Positions 28,901 to 35,937 of a stretch of 38,277 nt of DNA are shown piece by piece. The notes under the pieces are model-generated. The model did not search any database. It saw nothing but the letters and a program-made list of their open reading frames with translations, and was not told the origin of the DNA. Position numbers and translations under genes: made by a program. Positions within the stretch are counted from its first letter, which is position 1, and each line of letters starts with the position of its first letter. The DNA is taken from positions 1 through 38,277 of the forward strand of contig CALUPD010000013.1 in NCBI GenBank assembly GCA_944322605.1, read 5' to 3'. This DNA comes from an uncultured Bacteroidales bacterium (GTDB taxonomy: Bacteria; Bacteroidota; Bacteroidia; Bacteroidales; UBA932).

Positions 28901-29142
28901 GTAACGGAATATGGACCGCCCAAAGGCAATTCCTCTACAATAAAATAACCGTCATCATCCGTCATAGTAAAAGCTTGGTAGCCGGTAGATTCGTTTTTTA
29001 CAGCCACAGTAACGCCCGACATCGGGACATTATCCTGGACTCCATCGAGAACATTGCCCGAAAAGACCCCTAAGTCGCTTTGGGCCGACAGCTGAAAGCA
29101 TAGCAGTAGCAATACACTCAGGATTAGTGTTTTTCTGATCAT
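25954..29142 (-). CDS. TonB-dependent receptor with carboxypeptidase-regulatory-like domain
   Basis: The 1062-aa outer-membrane protein has a signal peptide (about 1-21) and a carboxypeptidase-D regulatory-like domain (27-110; SGVTVAVKNESTGYQAFTMT). A plug follows (about 115-250; MRGITLDGVTNRS and GRGGAGTIKAVTKSGTNEFHGSVWG). The rest is a long beta-barrel ending YRVQFSVKFRF with the terminal aromatic needed for insertion. It resembles Oar-type receptors more than SusC, and no SusD partner lies next to it. With the downstream MBL/GDPD enzyme it looks like an uptake locus for products of phosphodiester cleavage. No promoter box was found in the 90 nt upstream; transcription may read through the terminator of the preceding gene. 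Confidence 0.92.
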   Translation of the reverse strand: MIRKTLILSVLLLLCFQLSAQSDLGVFSGNVLDGVQDNVPMSGVTVAVKNESTGYQAFTMTDDDGYFIVEELPLGGPYSVTFTFIGYTERVFNGYQLNMSDHIVLRDVVMKEESMKIDEVVVQGFSYKSARDRVGSSVKIDDNIMSRLPSSSRSYMSFAELSPLTRGTNIAGAKQNMRGITLDGVTNRSLLYGSEGEGAFPVSMEAIREFEVVTNTYSVADGRGGAGTIKAVTKSGTNEFHGSVWGYYTGGALAGATVVKDGDEYKKGDKGENNIYQFGASLGGPIVKNKLHFFALYDRYVEQKPWRLWDFESSGVNLEDAENMLGITKENMDILCNHLVNEFGVPDIKQYGSMNVNRVTENALARIDWRINDKHTLTGRFSYHLYLQPDKAPGGGLFSTQYKGHSRDNNYMLNLKSRFSNRLMNDLKIGVLDIYRTGNNVYPRVPVGVVKVQSELPNGMTQEKNVVFGNQYWAPEIISSTSYQLTDNLTYVAGKFKMLFGVDLQLDCINDLLTHYQQGEFVYYSLENLLNNSPDEFNRKVPVGEGAGGFVKPKIFTGGIYGEVSYNPHRDVSITAGLRYDLTWLPTKPKADPLLESELGLRSDVSPIDANNIQPRLYASWDIGGKGTDILKAGAGWFVSEFTTQALSFSLINNAGNFKSVSVRKGDPNMPEADWKSYYESFSNVPGYDNWLAHSSMNLDDIPNAVHLIDKNLKVPVTFKTNISYTRFFNDSWFVTLGLYYNRTKYNYMLQNMNLKDEPVFTVDEEGGRGIYVDPSQVLPNGMADYNDARKSARFNEVLMFTNADWANTSWNAVIETGYKILDGEIRASYTYGQSKGGVEYTSGNPQDMFYTTTSYLAYKDLAAGWYDSDDMRHKIVFTFLSPSVKGFSLSLNAIAYQWDRFTSVVNTDQNGDLTSYSANKDLSFIFDPATCPASMREDLQYVYDHTSPQYRRFLEENKGKFAPNNGGLHPFRFKLDVSIAKTFAINKKYFIDLRVDIFNLLNLLNYKWGGYYYVSNTNLYNITGFDAATKKYTYQINRDAGKLRYQVSDPYRVQFSVKFRF

Positions 29143-29181
29143 TTGAGTAATATTAGGATTTGGTTATTAATTTCATGGACA

Positions 29182-29197
29182 CCGCAGGATTCTGCGG
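29182..29197. other. Hairpin in the leader of the TonB-receptor gene
   Basis: CCGCAG (29182-29187) and CTGCGG (29192-29197) form a 6-bp stem with a 4-nt loop. In the minus-strand transcript it would lie about 40 nt before the receptor start codon. It may be a structured 5' leader, or a second half of the terminator next to it. Confidence 0.35.
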
Positions 29198-29216
29198 GTT
29201 TTCCATTTTTATGGAT

Positions 29217-29251
29217 AAAAAAACCGTACCGATTAAATCATCGATACGGTT
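29217..29251 (-). terminator. Intrinsic terminator or attenuator after the small secreted-protein gene
   Basis: On the minus strand a 12-bp stem (29240-29251 with 29222-29233, one G-U pair, 6-nt loop) is followed by seven Ts. The stem overlaps the stop codon of the 169-aa gene. It lies 75 nt before the receptor gene. It is a strong terminator by form, and because no promoter is seen behind it, it may act as an attenuator for the downstream genes. Confidence 0.8.
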
Positions 29252-29742
29252 ACTCTGTTTCTTATTATTTCTATCGCCTCATCCACAGATCCGGCATCCT
29301 CTATTTCCCTTTCAAGGGCCGAACTGTCGTTGGAAATGGAAACATAACCTTTGAACAGCACCTCGTAAAGTTCATTCTCAACCTGCTCCTTAGTGCACTG
29401 CTTTTTCTTTATCTTCTTTTTATAGAAATTGATTATTTTGCAGAATGTGTCGTAAAGCACAGGCTTGTATATATCCACGCTATAATCAGTCTCCGAATAT
29501 CGCAGGCATGCTTTGTCAATCATTGAAATCACCGTGGCAACCCTTGAACCGAAAATTTTCACATCCGATTTAGAAATGTTCAAATCGCTTTCCGAAGACG
29601 AAGCATAGTAAACATATTCAAACGTCGCCGACGATGCATTTTTGGAATATTCCGTTCCGGCTTTTTTATCAGGAACCGAAGCCGCCGCCCAGTTTGCAAA
29701 TAATGCCAAAATGGAAAAACAGATAATAATAATCTTCTTCAT
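29233..29742 (-). CDS. Small secreted protein, family not recognised
   Basis: The 169-aa protein has a signal peptide (about 1-21, ending WAAA) and no lipobox. The mature part is soluble: a Ser/Asn-rich start, a Tyr-rich strand (EYVYYASSSES), then helical segments with a lysine patch (YKKKIKKKQ) near 107-115 and a C-terminal acidic helix. Two cysteines are in the mature middle region and one follows the lysine patch. I recognise no domain. It has its own promoter and a terminator overlapping its stop, and lies directly upstream of the TonB-dependent receptor and MBL/GDPD genes on the same strand. A functional link to them is possible but unproven. Confidence 0.75.
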   Translation of the reverse strand: MKKIIIICFSILALFANWAAASVPDKKAGTEYSKNASSATFEYVYYASSSESDLNISKSDVKIFGSRVATVISMIDKACLRYSETDYSVDIYKPVLYDTFCKIINFYKKKIKKKQCTKEQVENELYEVLFKGYVSISNDSSALEREIEDAGSVDEAIEIIRNRVTVSMI

Positions 29743-29762
29743 TGGTTTGATTTTATTTATTG

Positions 29763-29792
29763 CAAAAATAAAACCGCCACATTACCTGCAAA
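29763..29792 (-). promoter_or_regulatory. Promoter of the small secreted-protein gene
   Basis: On the minus strand a TATTTTTG -7 box (29763-29770) lies 18 nt from a TTTG -33 box (29789-29792). The box ends 20 nt before the start codon at 29742. This fits the Bacteroidota consensus with slightly short spacing. Confidence 0.6.
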
Positions 29793-29850
29793 TTCCAAAC
29801 TGCAAAAGAAACGATTAAGAATATGTTTAACTTTTACTGCGGCCGCAACG

Positions 29851-31254
29851 CTAAAGGTACTTCATGACATCTTCCGCGATGTCGTGCCTGTAATACATGC
29901 CGTCGAAACTGATCAGCGACATGTTTTCATACGCCCTTGCCGCTGCGGATTTCAAATCCCGGGACAACGAAGTCACGGCCAGGACCCTGCCGCCTGATGT
30001 GACAAGCCTGCCGTTTTCCATGGCCGTGCCTGAATGGAACAGGACCGTATTGCCTCCGACAAGGCCCGCGTTCCCGCAAGCGCGCGGATTGCCGGTGGTT
30101 TCCTTCCTGCAAACGCTGCCAGTCCCGCAACTTCCGGACTCCACGGCACGGTCTTCTCCATGAACATGCACAGCATCAAAACATTCAGGCAAGCTGATTC
30201 CGATGCCTTTCCTGTACGGGCCCGGATACCCTCCTGACACGGCTACGACAGTAACCGCGCTCAATGAAGAAATGGAAATTTTTTCAGAGGACAGCCTGCC
30301 GCAGGCCGCAGCTTCCAGGTGGGAAAGCAAATCGCTGTCAATCCTTGTCATGACAGCTTCTGTCTCGGGATCGCCCATGCGGACGTTATACTCGATCACA
30401 TAAGGTTCGCCCGAGCAATTCATCAGTCCTATGAAAATAAAGCCGGTGTACTCGATCCCGTCTTTTTCCAGGCCCGCAATCGTCGGCCTGATTATCCTGT
30501 CCTCCACTTTTTTCATGAAAGCCCCGTCCGCGAAAGGCACAGGCGAAACGGCTCCCATGCCTCCGGTGTTAAGGCCGGTGTCTCCCTCGCCTATGCGCTT
30601 ATAATCCTTGGCCTCAGGCAATATCATGTAGGATTTACCGTCCGTAAGAACGAAAACGGACAATTCGATGCCGCTTAAATATTCCTCTATGACGACCTTG
30701 GAACTTGCTTCCCCGAACTTTCCGCCGAGCATCTCTTCAAGGCTTTTGCGCGCCTGGGCAATATCATCGACAATCAGAACCCCTTTTCCTGCCGCAAGGC
30801 CGTCGGCTTTCAGCACATACGGCGGCTTCAGAGTGGAAAGGAAAGAAAAACCCTCTTCCATGGTAGATGCCGTGCATGTGAAATGGGCGGCGGTAGGTAT
30901 CCCGTGGGCAGTCATGAAATCCTTTGCAAAATCCTTGCTTCCCTCAAGTTCCGCTCCGCTGGCGGAAGGACCGATGAACATCACGGAAGACAATTCCATG
31001 TCAGCGGCAAAATAGTCGCGCAATCCGTTCACCAAAGGTTCCTCCGGCCCGACGACGACCATATCTATATCATTATCTATTACTGCCTTGCGTATGGCAT
31101 CGAAATCCTTTATATTGCCATCGACATTGACGGCGAAAGAGGATGTTCCAGGATTGCCCGGCATGCAGAAAAGCTTTCCGAGCTTTTTGCTTCCGGCTAT
31201 TTTCCACGCAAGGGCGGACTCCCTTCCGCCCGAGCCTAATATCAACACGTTCAT
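29851..31254 (-). CDS. purD: Phosphoribosylamine--glycine ligase with insertion
   Basis: The 467-aa ATP-grasp enzyme joins glycine to phosphoribosylamine in purine synthesis. It begins with NVLILGSGGRESALAWKI and contains KADGLAAGKGV (149-159), LNTGGMGAVSP (228-238) and EYNVRMGDPETEAV (288-301). PurD is normally near 420-430 residues. The excess is an insertion at about 365-401, rich in Gly, Cys, Glu and Arg, located between SGGYPGPYRKG and the LFHSGT strand of the C-terminal domain. The frame is intact across it and the conserved parts on both sides are normal, so the enzyme is probably functional. No promoter box was seen in front; it follows the deacetylase gene by 155 nt. Confidence 0.92.
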   Translation of the reverse strand: MNVLILGSGGRESALAWKIAGSKKLGKLFCMPGNPGTSSFAVNVDGNIKDFDAIRKAVIDNDIDMVVVGPEEPLVNGLRDYFAADMELSSVMFIGPSASGAELEGSKDFAKDFMTAHGIPTAAHFTCTASTMEEGFSFLSTLKPPYVLKADGLAAGKGVLIVDDIAQARKSLEEMLGGKFGEASSKVVIEEYLSGIELSVFVLTDGKSYMILPEAKDYKRIGEGDTGLNTGGMGAVSPVPFADGAFMKKVEDRIIRPTIAGLEKDGIEYTGFIFIGLMNCSGEPYVIEYNVRMGDPETEAVMTRIDSDLLSHLEAAACGRLSSEKISISSLSAVTVVAVSGGYPGPYRKGIGISLPECFDAVHVHGEDRAVESGSCGTGSVCRKETTGNPRACGNAGLVGGNTVLFHSGTAMENGRLVTSGGRVLAVTSLSRDLKSAAARAYENMSLISFDGMYYRHDIAEDVMKYL

Positions 31255-31409
31255 AATATCTGTTCTTTATCTGTAATCAACAATATGCCTGCCGCATCGT
31301 ATCTTCCATCAATACGGGAGAAAAACCTGCATGCCGGCAGACCCTCCTGGAGCATGGCATTCCCGCCCCGCATCATCGGCCGCCGTGCTGAAAGGCTCGG
31401 CCACAACCG

Positions 31410-32030
31410 TCACAGGTCGATCCTCGCGCTTTTCATCCCAGAACCGTATATCGCTTCCAGAACCCTCGGCAATGCATACCTTAGGTTGCGGGCGCATTTC
31501 CTCGAATCGTGGAATACTACTATCACCCCCGGCGAAAGGTAAGGAAGCACGTTTTTCAAACATTTCCTGCGGCTTATATGCCTGTTATAATCCCTGCTTA
31601 GCACCGACCACATGACGATTTTATACCTCTCGACTATCATCCTTGCCTGCGAAGGCGTAATGCGGGCATACGGAGGCCTGTACAAATTCGAATGTATTAT
31701 CCCGGAAGCCATGTCCACATCCTTCATATAATCCACGGCAGGCATGCCCCACCCTTTCACATGGCTATAAGAATGATTGCCGACGGCATGTCCCCTGCGC
31801 AATATCTCCCCATATATTTCAGGATACATTTCCGCATTTTTAGCTATGCAGAAAAAAGTAGCCTTCGCCCCGTATGAATCAAGCTGGTCCAGAACCCACA
31901 GCGTGGTATCCGGGCAAGGCCCGTCGTCGAAGGTCAGGTACAATTCGTTTTCCTCCGGTTCCAGTTCCCATATAAGGTTAGGATAAAGCTTCTTTATGAT
32001 TTCAGGCGGTCTTAACAGCATTATATGCAT
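31410..32030 (-). CDS. Polysaccharide deacetylase (NodB homology domain)
   Basis: The 206-aa protein shows carbohydrate esterase 4 motifs: TFDDGP (33-38) with the catalytic/metal aspartates, NHSYSH (85-90) with the two metal histidines, RPPYARITP (motif 3) and VIVVFHDS (motif 5). It removes acetyl groups from N-acetylglucosamine units, in peptidoglycan or another glycan. No signal peptide is evident. Start at 32030 or at the second Met (32021) is undecided. A -7 box ends 8 nt before the first ATG. It is divergent from the DUF4296 lipoprotein gene. Confidence 0.88.
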   Translation of the reverse strand: MHIMLLRPPEIIKKLYPNLIWELEPEENELYLTFDDGPCPDTTLWVLDQLDSYGAKATFFCIAKNAEMYPEIYGEILRRGHAVGNHSYSHVKGWGMPAVDYMKDVDMASGIIHSNLYRPPYARITPSQARMIVERYKIVMWSVLSRDYNRHISRRKCLKNVLPYLSPGVIVVFHDSRKCARNLRYALPRVLEAIYGSGMKSARIDL

Positions 32031-32034
32031 TTGG

Positions 32035-32065
32035 TTGGCAAAAATAAGAATAAAATTTAACTTTG
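32035..32065 (+). promoter_or_regulatory. Promoter of the DUF4296 lipoprotein operon
   Basis: A TAACTTTG -7 box (32058-32065) has a partial -33 element TTG (32035-32037) at a spacing of 20 nt. The box ends 20 nt before the ATG at 32086. It overlaps the region holding the divergent deacetylase promoter. Confidence 0.6.
32039..32046 (-). promoter_or_regulatory. -7 box (TATTTTTG) for the deacetylase gene
   Basis: On the minus strand TATTTTTG matches TAnnTTTG and ends 8 nt before the ATG at 32030, implying little or no leader. If the second Met (32021) is used, the leader would be somewhat longer. Confidence 0.5.
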
Positions 32066-32085
32066 CACTGGCAAAAGAGTGTTTA

Positions 32086-33252
32086 ATGGGCAGATACCTT
32101 TACATACCGATTATCGCGGCGATATTTCTTTCATCATGTTCCGAAGCTCCTATAAAGGAAAACGACTTCACAGACATAATGTATGAAATCTATCTTGTAG
32201 ACAACGCCGTCAACCTCAACAATTTCAACACACGCAAATCAGTAGACACGGTGGCCATTTACGAGCCTGTCATAAACAGCCACGGCTACACCAAGCAGGA
32301 ATTCATGGACGCGCTGGACTATTACATGGACTATCCGGAACGCATGTACGACATTTTCGTCAATATACAGGACAAGCTGGAAGATGAAAAAGAAAGGGTC
32401 ACCGCCCTTTTCAATGCCGAACAGAAGCTGAAAGTCAAATGGGAAATCATAGAATTCCTCGAAATATTCCCCGATTCGCTTGTAAACTCGATTCCGTATT
32501 TAAGGGCCACGAAATGGCTGCTCTACCCTGTGGACACGGCCAAATGCGATCAGGCAGGCGCGGCGGAATGCCATTTGCATCCGTCGGAGCTATGGGCCTA
32601 CGCCGGATGCGGCATGGCGTCAGACACTTCGCACGGCCTCCGCGACGAAGGCCATGAAGCCGCCAGCCCCGGCAGGCATGCTGACAGTTTGCCGGACAGC
32701 CTCGCGACCGGGACGGAAAATCCTGCTTACGAAAGCCGAAGGAACGGTTCTCAAGACAGTCTCGCGACCATGACCGAGAATTCCGCTTACGAAAGCCGCA
32801 GCAACGACATGCCGGACAGCCTCGCAAAAACCGCCGTTCCGGACTCTCTGTCATGCCTGATAGATTCATTGTGCTACGGGCCTTACGGTCCTGCGCATGC
32901 CGAATGGTGGTCAGACAACATAACCATCAGGGATACTGTCTTCGTTTCCAATGAAAATTACCAATTCGAGGAAAAGAAAAAGGAAATAGAAGAAAACAGC
33001 AGGAAAAAGGCGGAAATCGAAAGAGGCATATTCCTTGACAACGCGAATATCAATGCAGGCGTGAACATTGCCGCACCAGCGAAAGACGCAATCAGGACGA
33101 ACAGGCCGGCAACAAACTCCGGTCCGGCAGGTAGGGCATCGCATGGAATGCAAAAAAGGGAGAGGACAAACCCTAACATGAACACCGCCGCCCAATCGTC
33201 GCGGCAAGGCCTCCGCAAACAGGCAAGCCCGAAAAACGCCATCGGGAAATAG
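32086..33252 (+). CDS. DUF4296 lipoprotein with internal tandem repeats
   Basis: The 388-aa protein starts at 32086, which places a lipoprotein signal ending FLSSC (Cys18) directly after the promoter; the frame is open 90 nt further left but through promoter sequence. Residues of about 22-110 match DUF4296 (FTDIMYEIYLVDNAV and GYTKQEFMDALDYYMDYPERM). The rest is low-complexity: a tandem repeat of 20 residues (DSLATGTENPAYESRRNGSQ and a second copy), then a charged coiled-coil-like EEKKKEIEENSRKKAEIER and a basic tail. DUF4296 proteins are usually much shorter, so the C-terminal extension of over 200 residues is unusual. Function unknown. Confidence 0.82.
   Translation: MGRYLYIPIIAAIFLSSCSEAPIKENDFTDIMYEIYLVDNAVNLNNFNTRKSVDTVAIYEPVINSHGYTKQEFMDALDYYMDYPERMYDIFVNIQDKLEDEKERVTALFNAEQKLKVKWEIIEFLEIFPDSLVNSIPYLRATKWLLYPVDTAKCDQAGAAECHLHPSELWAYAGCGMASDTSHGLRDEGHEAASPGRHADSLPDSLATGTENPAYESRRNGSQDSLATMTENSAYESRSNDMPDSLAKTAVPDSLSCLIDSLCYGPYGPAHAEWWSDNITIRDTVFVSNENYQFEEKKKEIEENSRKKAEIERGIFLDNANINAGVNIAAPAKDAIRTNRPATNSGPAGRASHGMQKRERTNPNMNTAAQSSRQGLRKQASPKNAIGK
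32695..32814 (+). repeat. 60-bp in-frame tandem repeat, two copies plus partial third
   Basis: Units at 32695-32754 and 32755-32814 share the start GACAGYCTCGCGACC and the core GCTTACGAAAGCCG. A partial third unit begins at 32815. The period of 60 nt keeps the reading frame and encodes 20-residue repeats in the DUF4296 lipoprotein. Confidence 0.8.
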
Positions 33253-33292
33253 GTCATTCCTACACTACAGAACATAACACCAACGATATACA

Positions 33293-34486
33293 ATGCGTAA
33301 AATTGCAGCCAACTACATATTCCCCATAGACGGGAAACCGATAAAAAACGGATATGTCGCCATAGACGATGACGGAACCGTATTGGAGACAGGGACCGTA
33401 ACGGATGAAACCGAAAGCACGGAATTTTACAACGGGATACTCATGCCCGGCCTTGTGAACACGCACTGCCACATAGAACTTTCGCATCTGAAAGGATGTT
33501 TCAGGCAGGACAGCGGAATGGACGGATTCATACAGCAGATAAACTCGCTCAGGCTCAATTGCAGCAAAGAAGAAAGAATAGAAGCCATAGAGAACCAGAT
33601 GCAGCGCCTTTACGACCAAGGAGTCAGCGCAATGGCAGACATAAGCAACTGCGATGAAAGCTTTGCGGCCAAGGCTTCGTCCGCAATTTACACGAGGACC
33701 TTTCTCGAAGTCTTCGGCACCGAACCGGGCGATTGCCCTGCAATAATGGAAGAAGTGACAAAATTGCAGGAAACAGCCATGTCCTACGGAATCGACGCCG
33801 CTCCTACGCCGCACTCGTGCTACACGTCCAGCAAGGAACTCATAGGAACGGTCTCGGAATACGGGCTCGAATCGGCAGGGACAATATCCTACCATTCCGA
33901 AGAAAGCTGGGAAGAACAGGAAATGATTTGCAACGGAAGAGGCCCTCTGTACGACGACTACAGCGAAAGAGGGACCACGCTTCCGCAGGCATGCGGGAAA
34001 AACTCGCTGGAATATTTCATCGACATACTTAAGGATAAAATGCGCGTGTCTCGCATAGGCGGACGCATACTATTGGTACACAATACGTTCACTGATTCGA
34101 GAAGCATAGCATACGCCAAAGGCAACCTGCTTGAACCGTACTGGGCCATATGCCCGAAATCCAACATGTTCATCCACCGTGCATTGCCCCCTCTCGAACT
34201 CATGATGGGCGAAGGACTGAAAATAACGCTCGGGACAGACAGCCTTTCAAGCAATACATCTCTCGAAATGGCGGAAGAAATATATGCGATAAACAGGTAT
34301 TTCCCTGAAATACCGCTCGAAGAAATATTAAAATGGGCCACGCTGAACGGAGCGGAATTCCTTTCAGCATCCGACAGGCTCGGGAGCTTCGCCAAAGGCA
34401 AGAAACCAGGAGTAACGCTTATCGACAATATCGATTTCGAAAGGATGAAGCTCACCCCTTCGAGCAAATCGAAAAGGATAGCATAG
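33293..34486 (+). CDS. Amidohydrolase-superfamily deaminase (SsnA/MqnX-like)
   Basis: The 397-aa metal-dependent hydrolase has the metal motif NTHCHIELSHLKG (H58, H60), later histidines in SYHSEES and LLVHNTFTD, and the aspartate in LGTDSLSSN. This pattern matches the chlorohydrolase/cytosine-deaminase branch, which includes aminodeoxyfutalosine deaminase of the futalosine menaquinone route. No other futalosine genes are in the window, so the substrate remains open; a general nucleoside or guanine-type deaminase is an alternative. It lies 40 nt behind the DUF4296 gene, likely in one operon. Confidence 0.82.
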   Translation: MRKIAANYIFPIDGKPIKNGYVAIDDDGTVLETGTVTDETESTEFYNGILMPGLVNTHCHIELSHLKGCFRQDSGMDGFIQQINSLRLNCSKEERIEAIENQMQRLYDQGVSAMADISNCDESFAAKASSAIYTRTFLEVFGTEPGDCPAIMEEVTKLQETAMSYGIDAAPTPHSCYTSSKELIGTVSEYGLESAGTISYHSEESWEEQEMICNGRGPLYDDYSERGTTLPQACGKNSLEYFIDILKDKMRVSRIGGRILLVHNTFTDSRSIAYAKGNLLEPYWAICPKSNMFIHRALPPLELMMGEGLKITLGTDSLSSNTSLEMAEEIYAINRYFPEIPLEEILKWATLNGAEFLSASDRLGSFAKGKKPGVTLIDNIDFERMKLTPSSKSKRIA

Positions 34487-34577
34487 ATAGCTGAAAAATT
34501 GCCATACGGGCCACGGCGGCACGGATTTTTCAACATAGCCTGACTGGAAACAAAAAGTTAAAAACGACAATAAGCAT

Positions 34578-35354
34578 ATGTCTACGATTTTATTTGAGCA
34601 GATTGTTTTCGGGCCCATACACAGCAGGAGGCTCGGAAGTTCCCTCGGCGTAAACCTCTTGCCGCTGCACGGGAAATGGTGTTCTTTCGACTGCATATAC
34701 TGCGAATGCGGATGGAACAAGGACGGACGGAAAGATCATCAGCTTCACGATGTCGAAGACATCAAGGCCGCCCTGACGACAAGGCTGAAATCATTGAAAG
34801 AAAACGGCACGGTCATAAACAGCATCACCTTTTCAGGAAACGGGGAGCCGACGATGCATCCGCATTTTCCTGAAATAATAGACACGACCATAAGGCTAAG
34901 GGACGAACTTTACCCCGACGCCAAAATATCAGTGCTTTCCAACGCGACGCAAATAAGAAACGACAAGGTCAGGGACGCGCTTCTGAGAGTCGACAACCCG
35001 ATACTGAAAATAGATTCGGCCATCGAAGACATAGTAAACTGGATAAACAAGCCGCAGCCGGGATATTCGCTTTCAGAAACGATAGAAAGGCTGAAACAGA
35101 TGAGCGGGAAATACATCCTTCAAACAATGTTCCTCAAAGGTTCCAATGACGGGCGATACGTTGATTGCACAAGCGAGGAAAACGCGAAGGCATGGCAGGA
35201 TCTTGTAAGGGAGATAAGGCCTCGCTCCGTCATGATGTACACCATCGACCGCGAAACGCCTGCCAAGGACCTGCAAAAAGTCACTGTAGAGGAAATGGAA
35301 AAGATCGCAGCCCCTCTAAGGGCAGAAGGATTCGAAATACAGATTCGCGGTTAA
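34578..35354 (+). CDS. Radical SAM protein
   Basis: The 258-aa protein has the iron-sulphur motif CSFDCIYC (C35, C39, C42) and the conserved start GPIHSRRLGSSLGVNLLP, with the GNGEPTMHPHF segment that binds SAM. This resembles the COG0731-type family (wyosine-related Fe-S oxidoreductases) often annotated as a radical SAM protein of unknown role in bacteria. No partner protein is obvious. It lies 91 nt after the amidohydrolase and 49 nt before dtd. Confidence 0.85.
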   Translation: MSTILFEQIVFGPIHSRRLGSSLGVNLLPLHGKWCSFDCIYCECGWNKDGRKDHQLHDVEDIKAALTTRLKSLKENGTVINSITFSGNGEPTMHPHFPEIIDTTIRLRDELYPDAKISVLSNATQIRNDKVRDALLRVDNPILKIDSAIEDIVNWINKPQPGYSLSETIERLKQMSGKYILQTMFLKGSNDGRYVDCTSEENAKAWQDLVREIRPRSVMMYTIDRETPAKDLQKVTVEEMEKIAAPLRAEGFEIQIRG

Positions 35355-35403
35355 CCATCCTTAAAAGCCGGCAACCGTTCGCACGCAACCCGGACAATCC
35401 TAT

Positions 35404-35856
35404 ATGAAAGCAGTCATACAAAGATCACTGAAGGCTTCCGTCGAAATAGGAGGCAGGACAAAAGGCAGCATAGGCCACGGCTACATGATCCTTGTCGGAA
35501 TCGAAAACGGAGACACCGGCGAGGACATAGATTGGCTTGCAAGGAAAATAGTCAACCTCAGGCTGTTCGACGACGAGAACGGGGTAATGAACAAGTCCAT
35601 ACTGCAAACAGGAGGGGACATTTTGCTTATCAGCCAGTTTACCCTGCACGCCATGACAGCCAAAGGCAACCGGCCTTCATATATAAAGGCCGCAAAGCCC
35701 GACATCGCAGTTCCCGTATACGAAAAGTTCATAGAAAAGCTCGAAGAACTTATGGGAAAGCCCATAGAAACAGGCATTTTCGGCGCAGACATGCAGGTAA
35801 GCCTTGTAAACGACGGACCTGTCACGATAATCATAGACACGAAAAACAGGAACTGA
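35404..35856 (+). CDS. dtd: D-aminoacyl-tRNA deacylase
   Basis: The 150-aa enzyme removes D-amino acids or glycine wrongly attached to tRNA. It shows the two family signatures SQFTLHAMTAKGNRPSY and NDGPVTIIID (the Gly-cisPro pair). Length and N-terminus (MKAVIQRSLKASVEI) are standard. It stands between the radical SAM gene and deoC. Confidence 0.95.
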   Translation: MKAVIQRSLKASVEIGGRTKGSIGHGYMILVGIENGDTGEDIDWLARKIVNLRLFDDENGVMNKSILQTGGDILLISQFTLHAMTAKGNRPSYIKAAKPDIAVPVYEKFIEKLEELMGKPIETGIFGADMQVSLVNDGPVTIIIDTKNRN

Positions 35857-35937
35857 CATTGCCGGAGCACGGCCCGGCATTTATGCGCCATGCAAGATTG
35901 CAGGACGCAACCGACGGACATTCAACCAAAGAACCAT

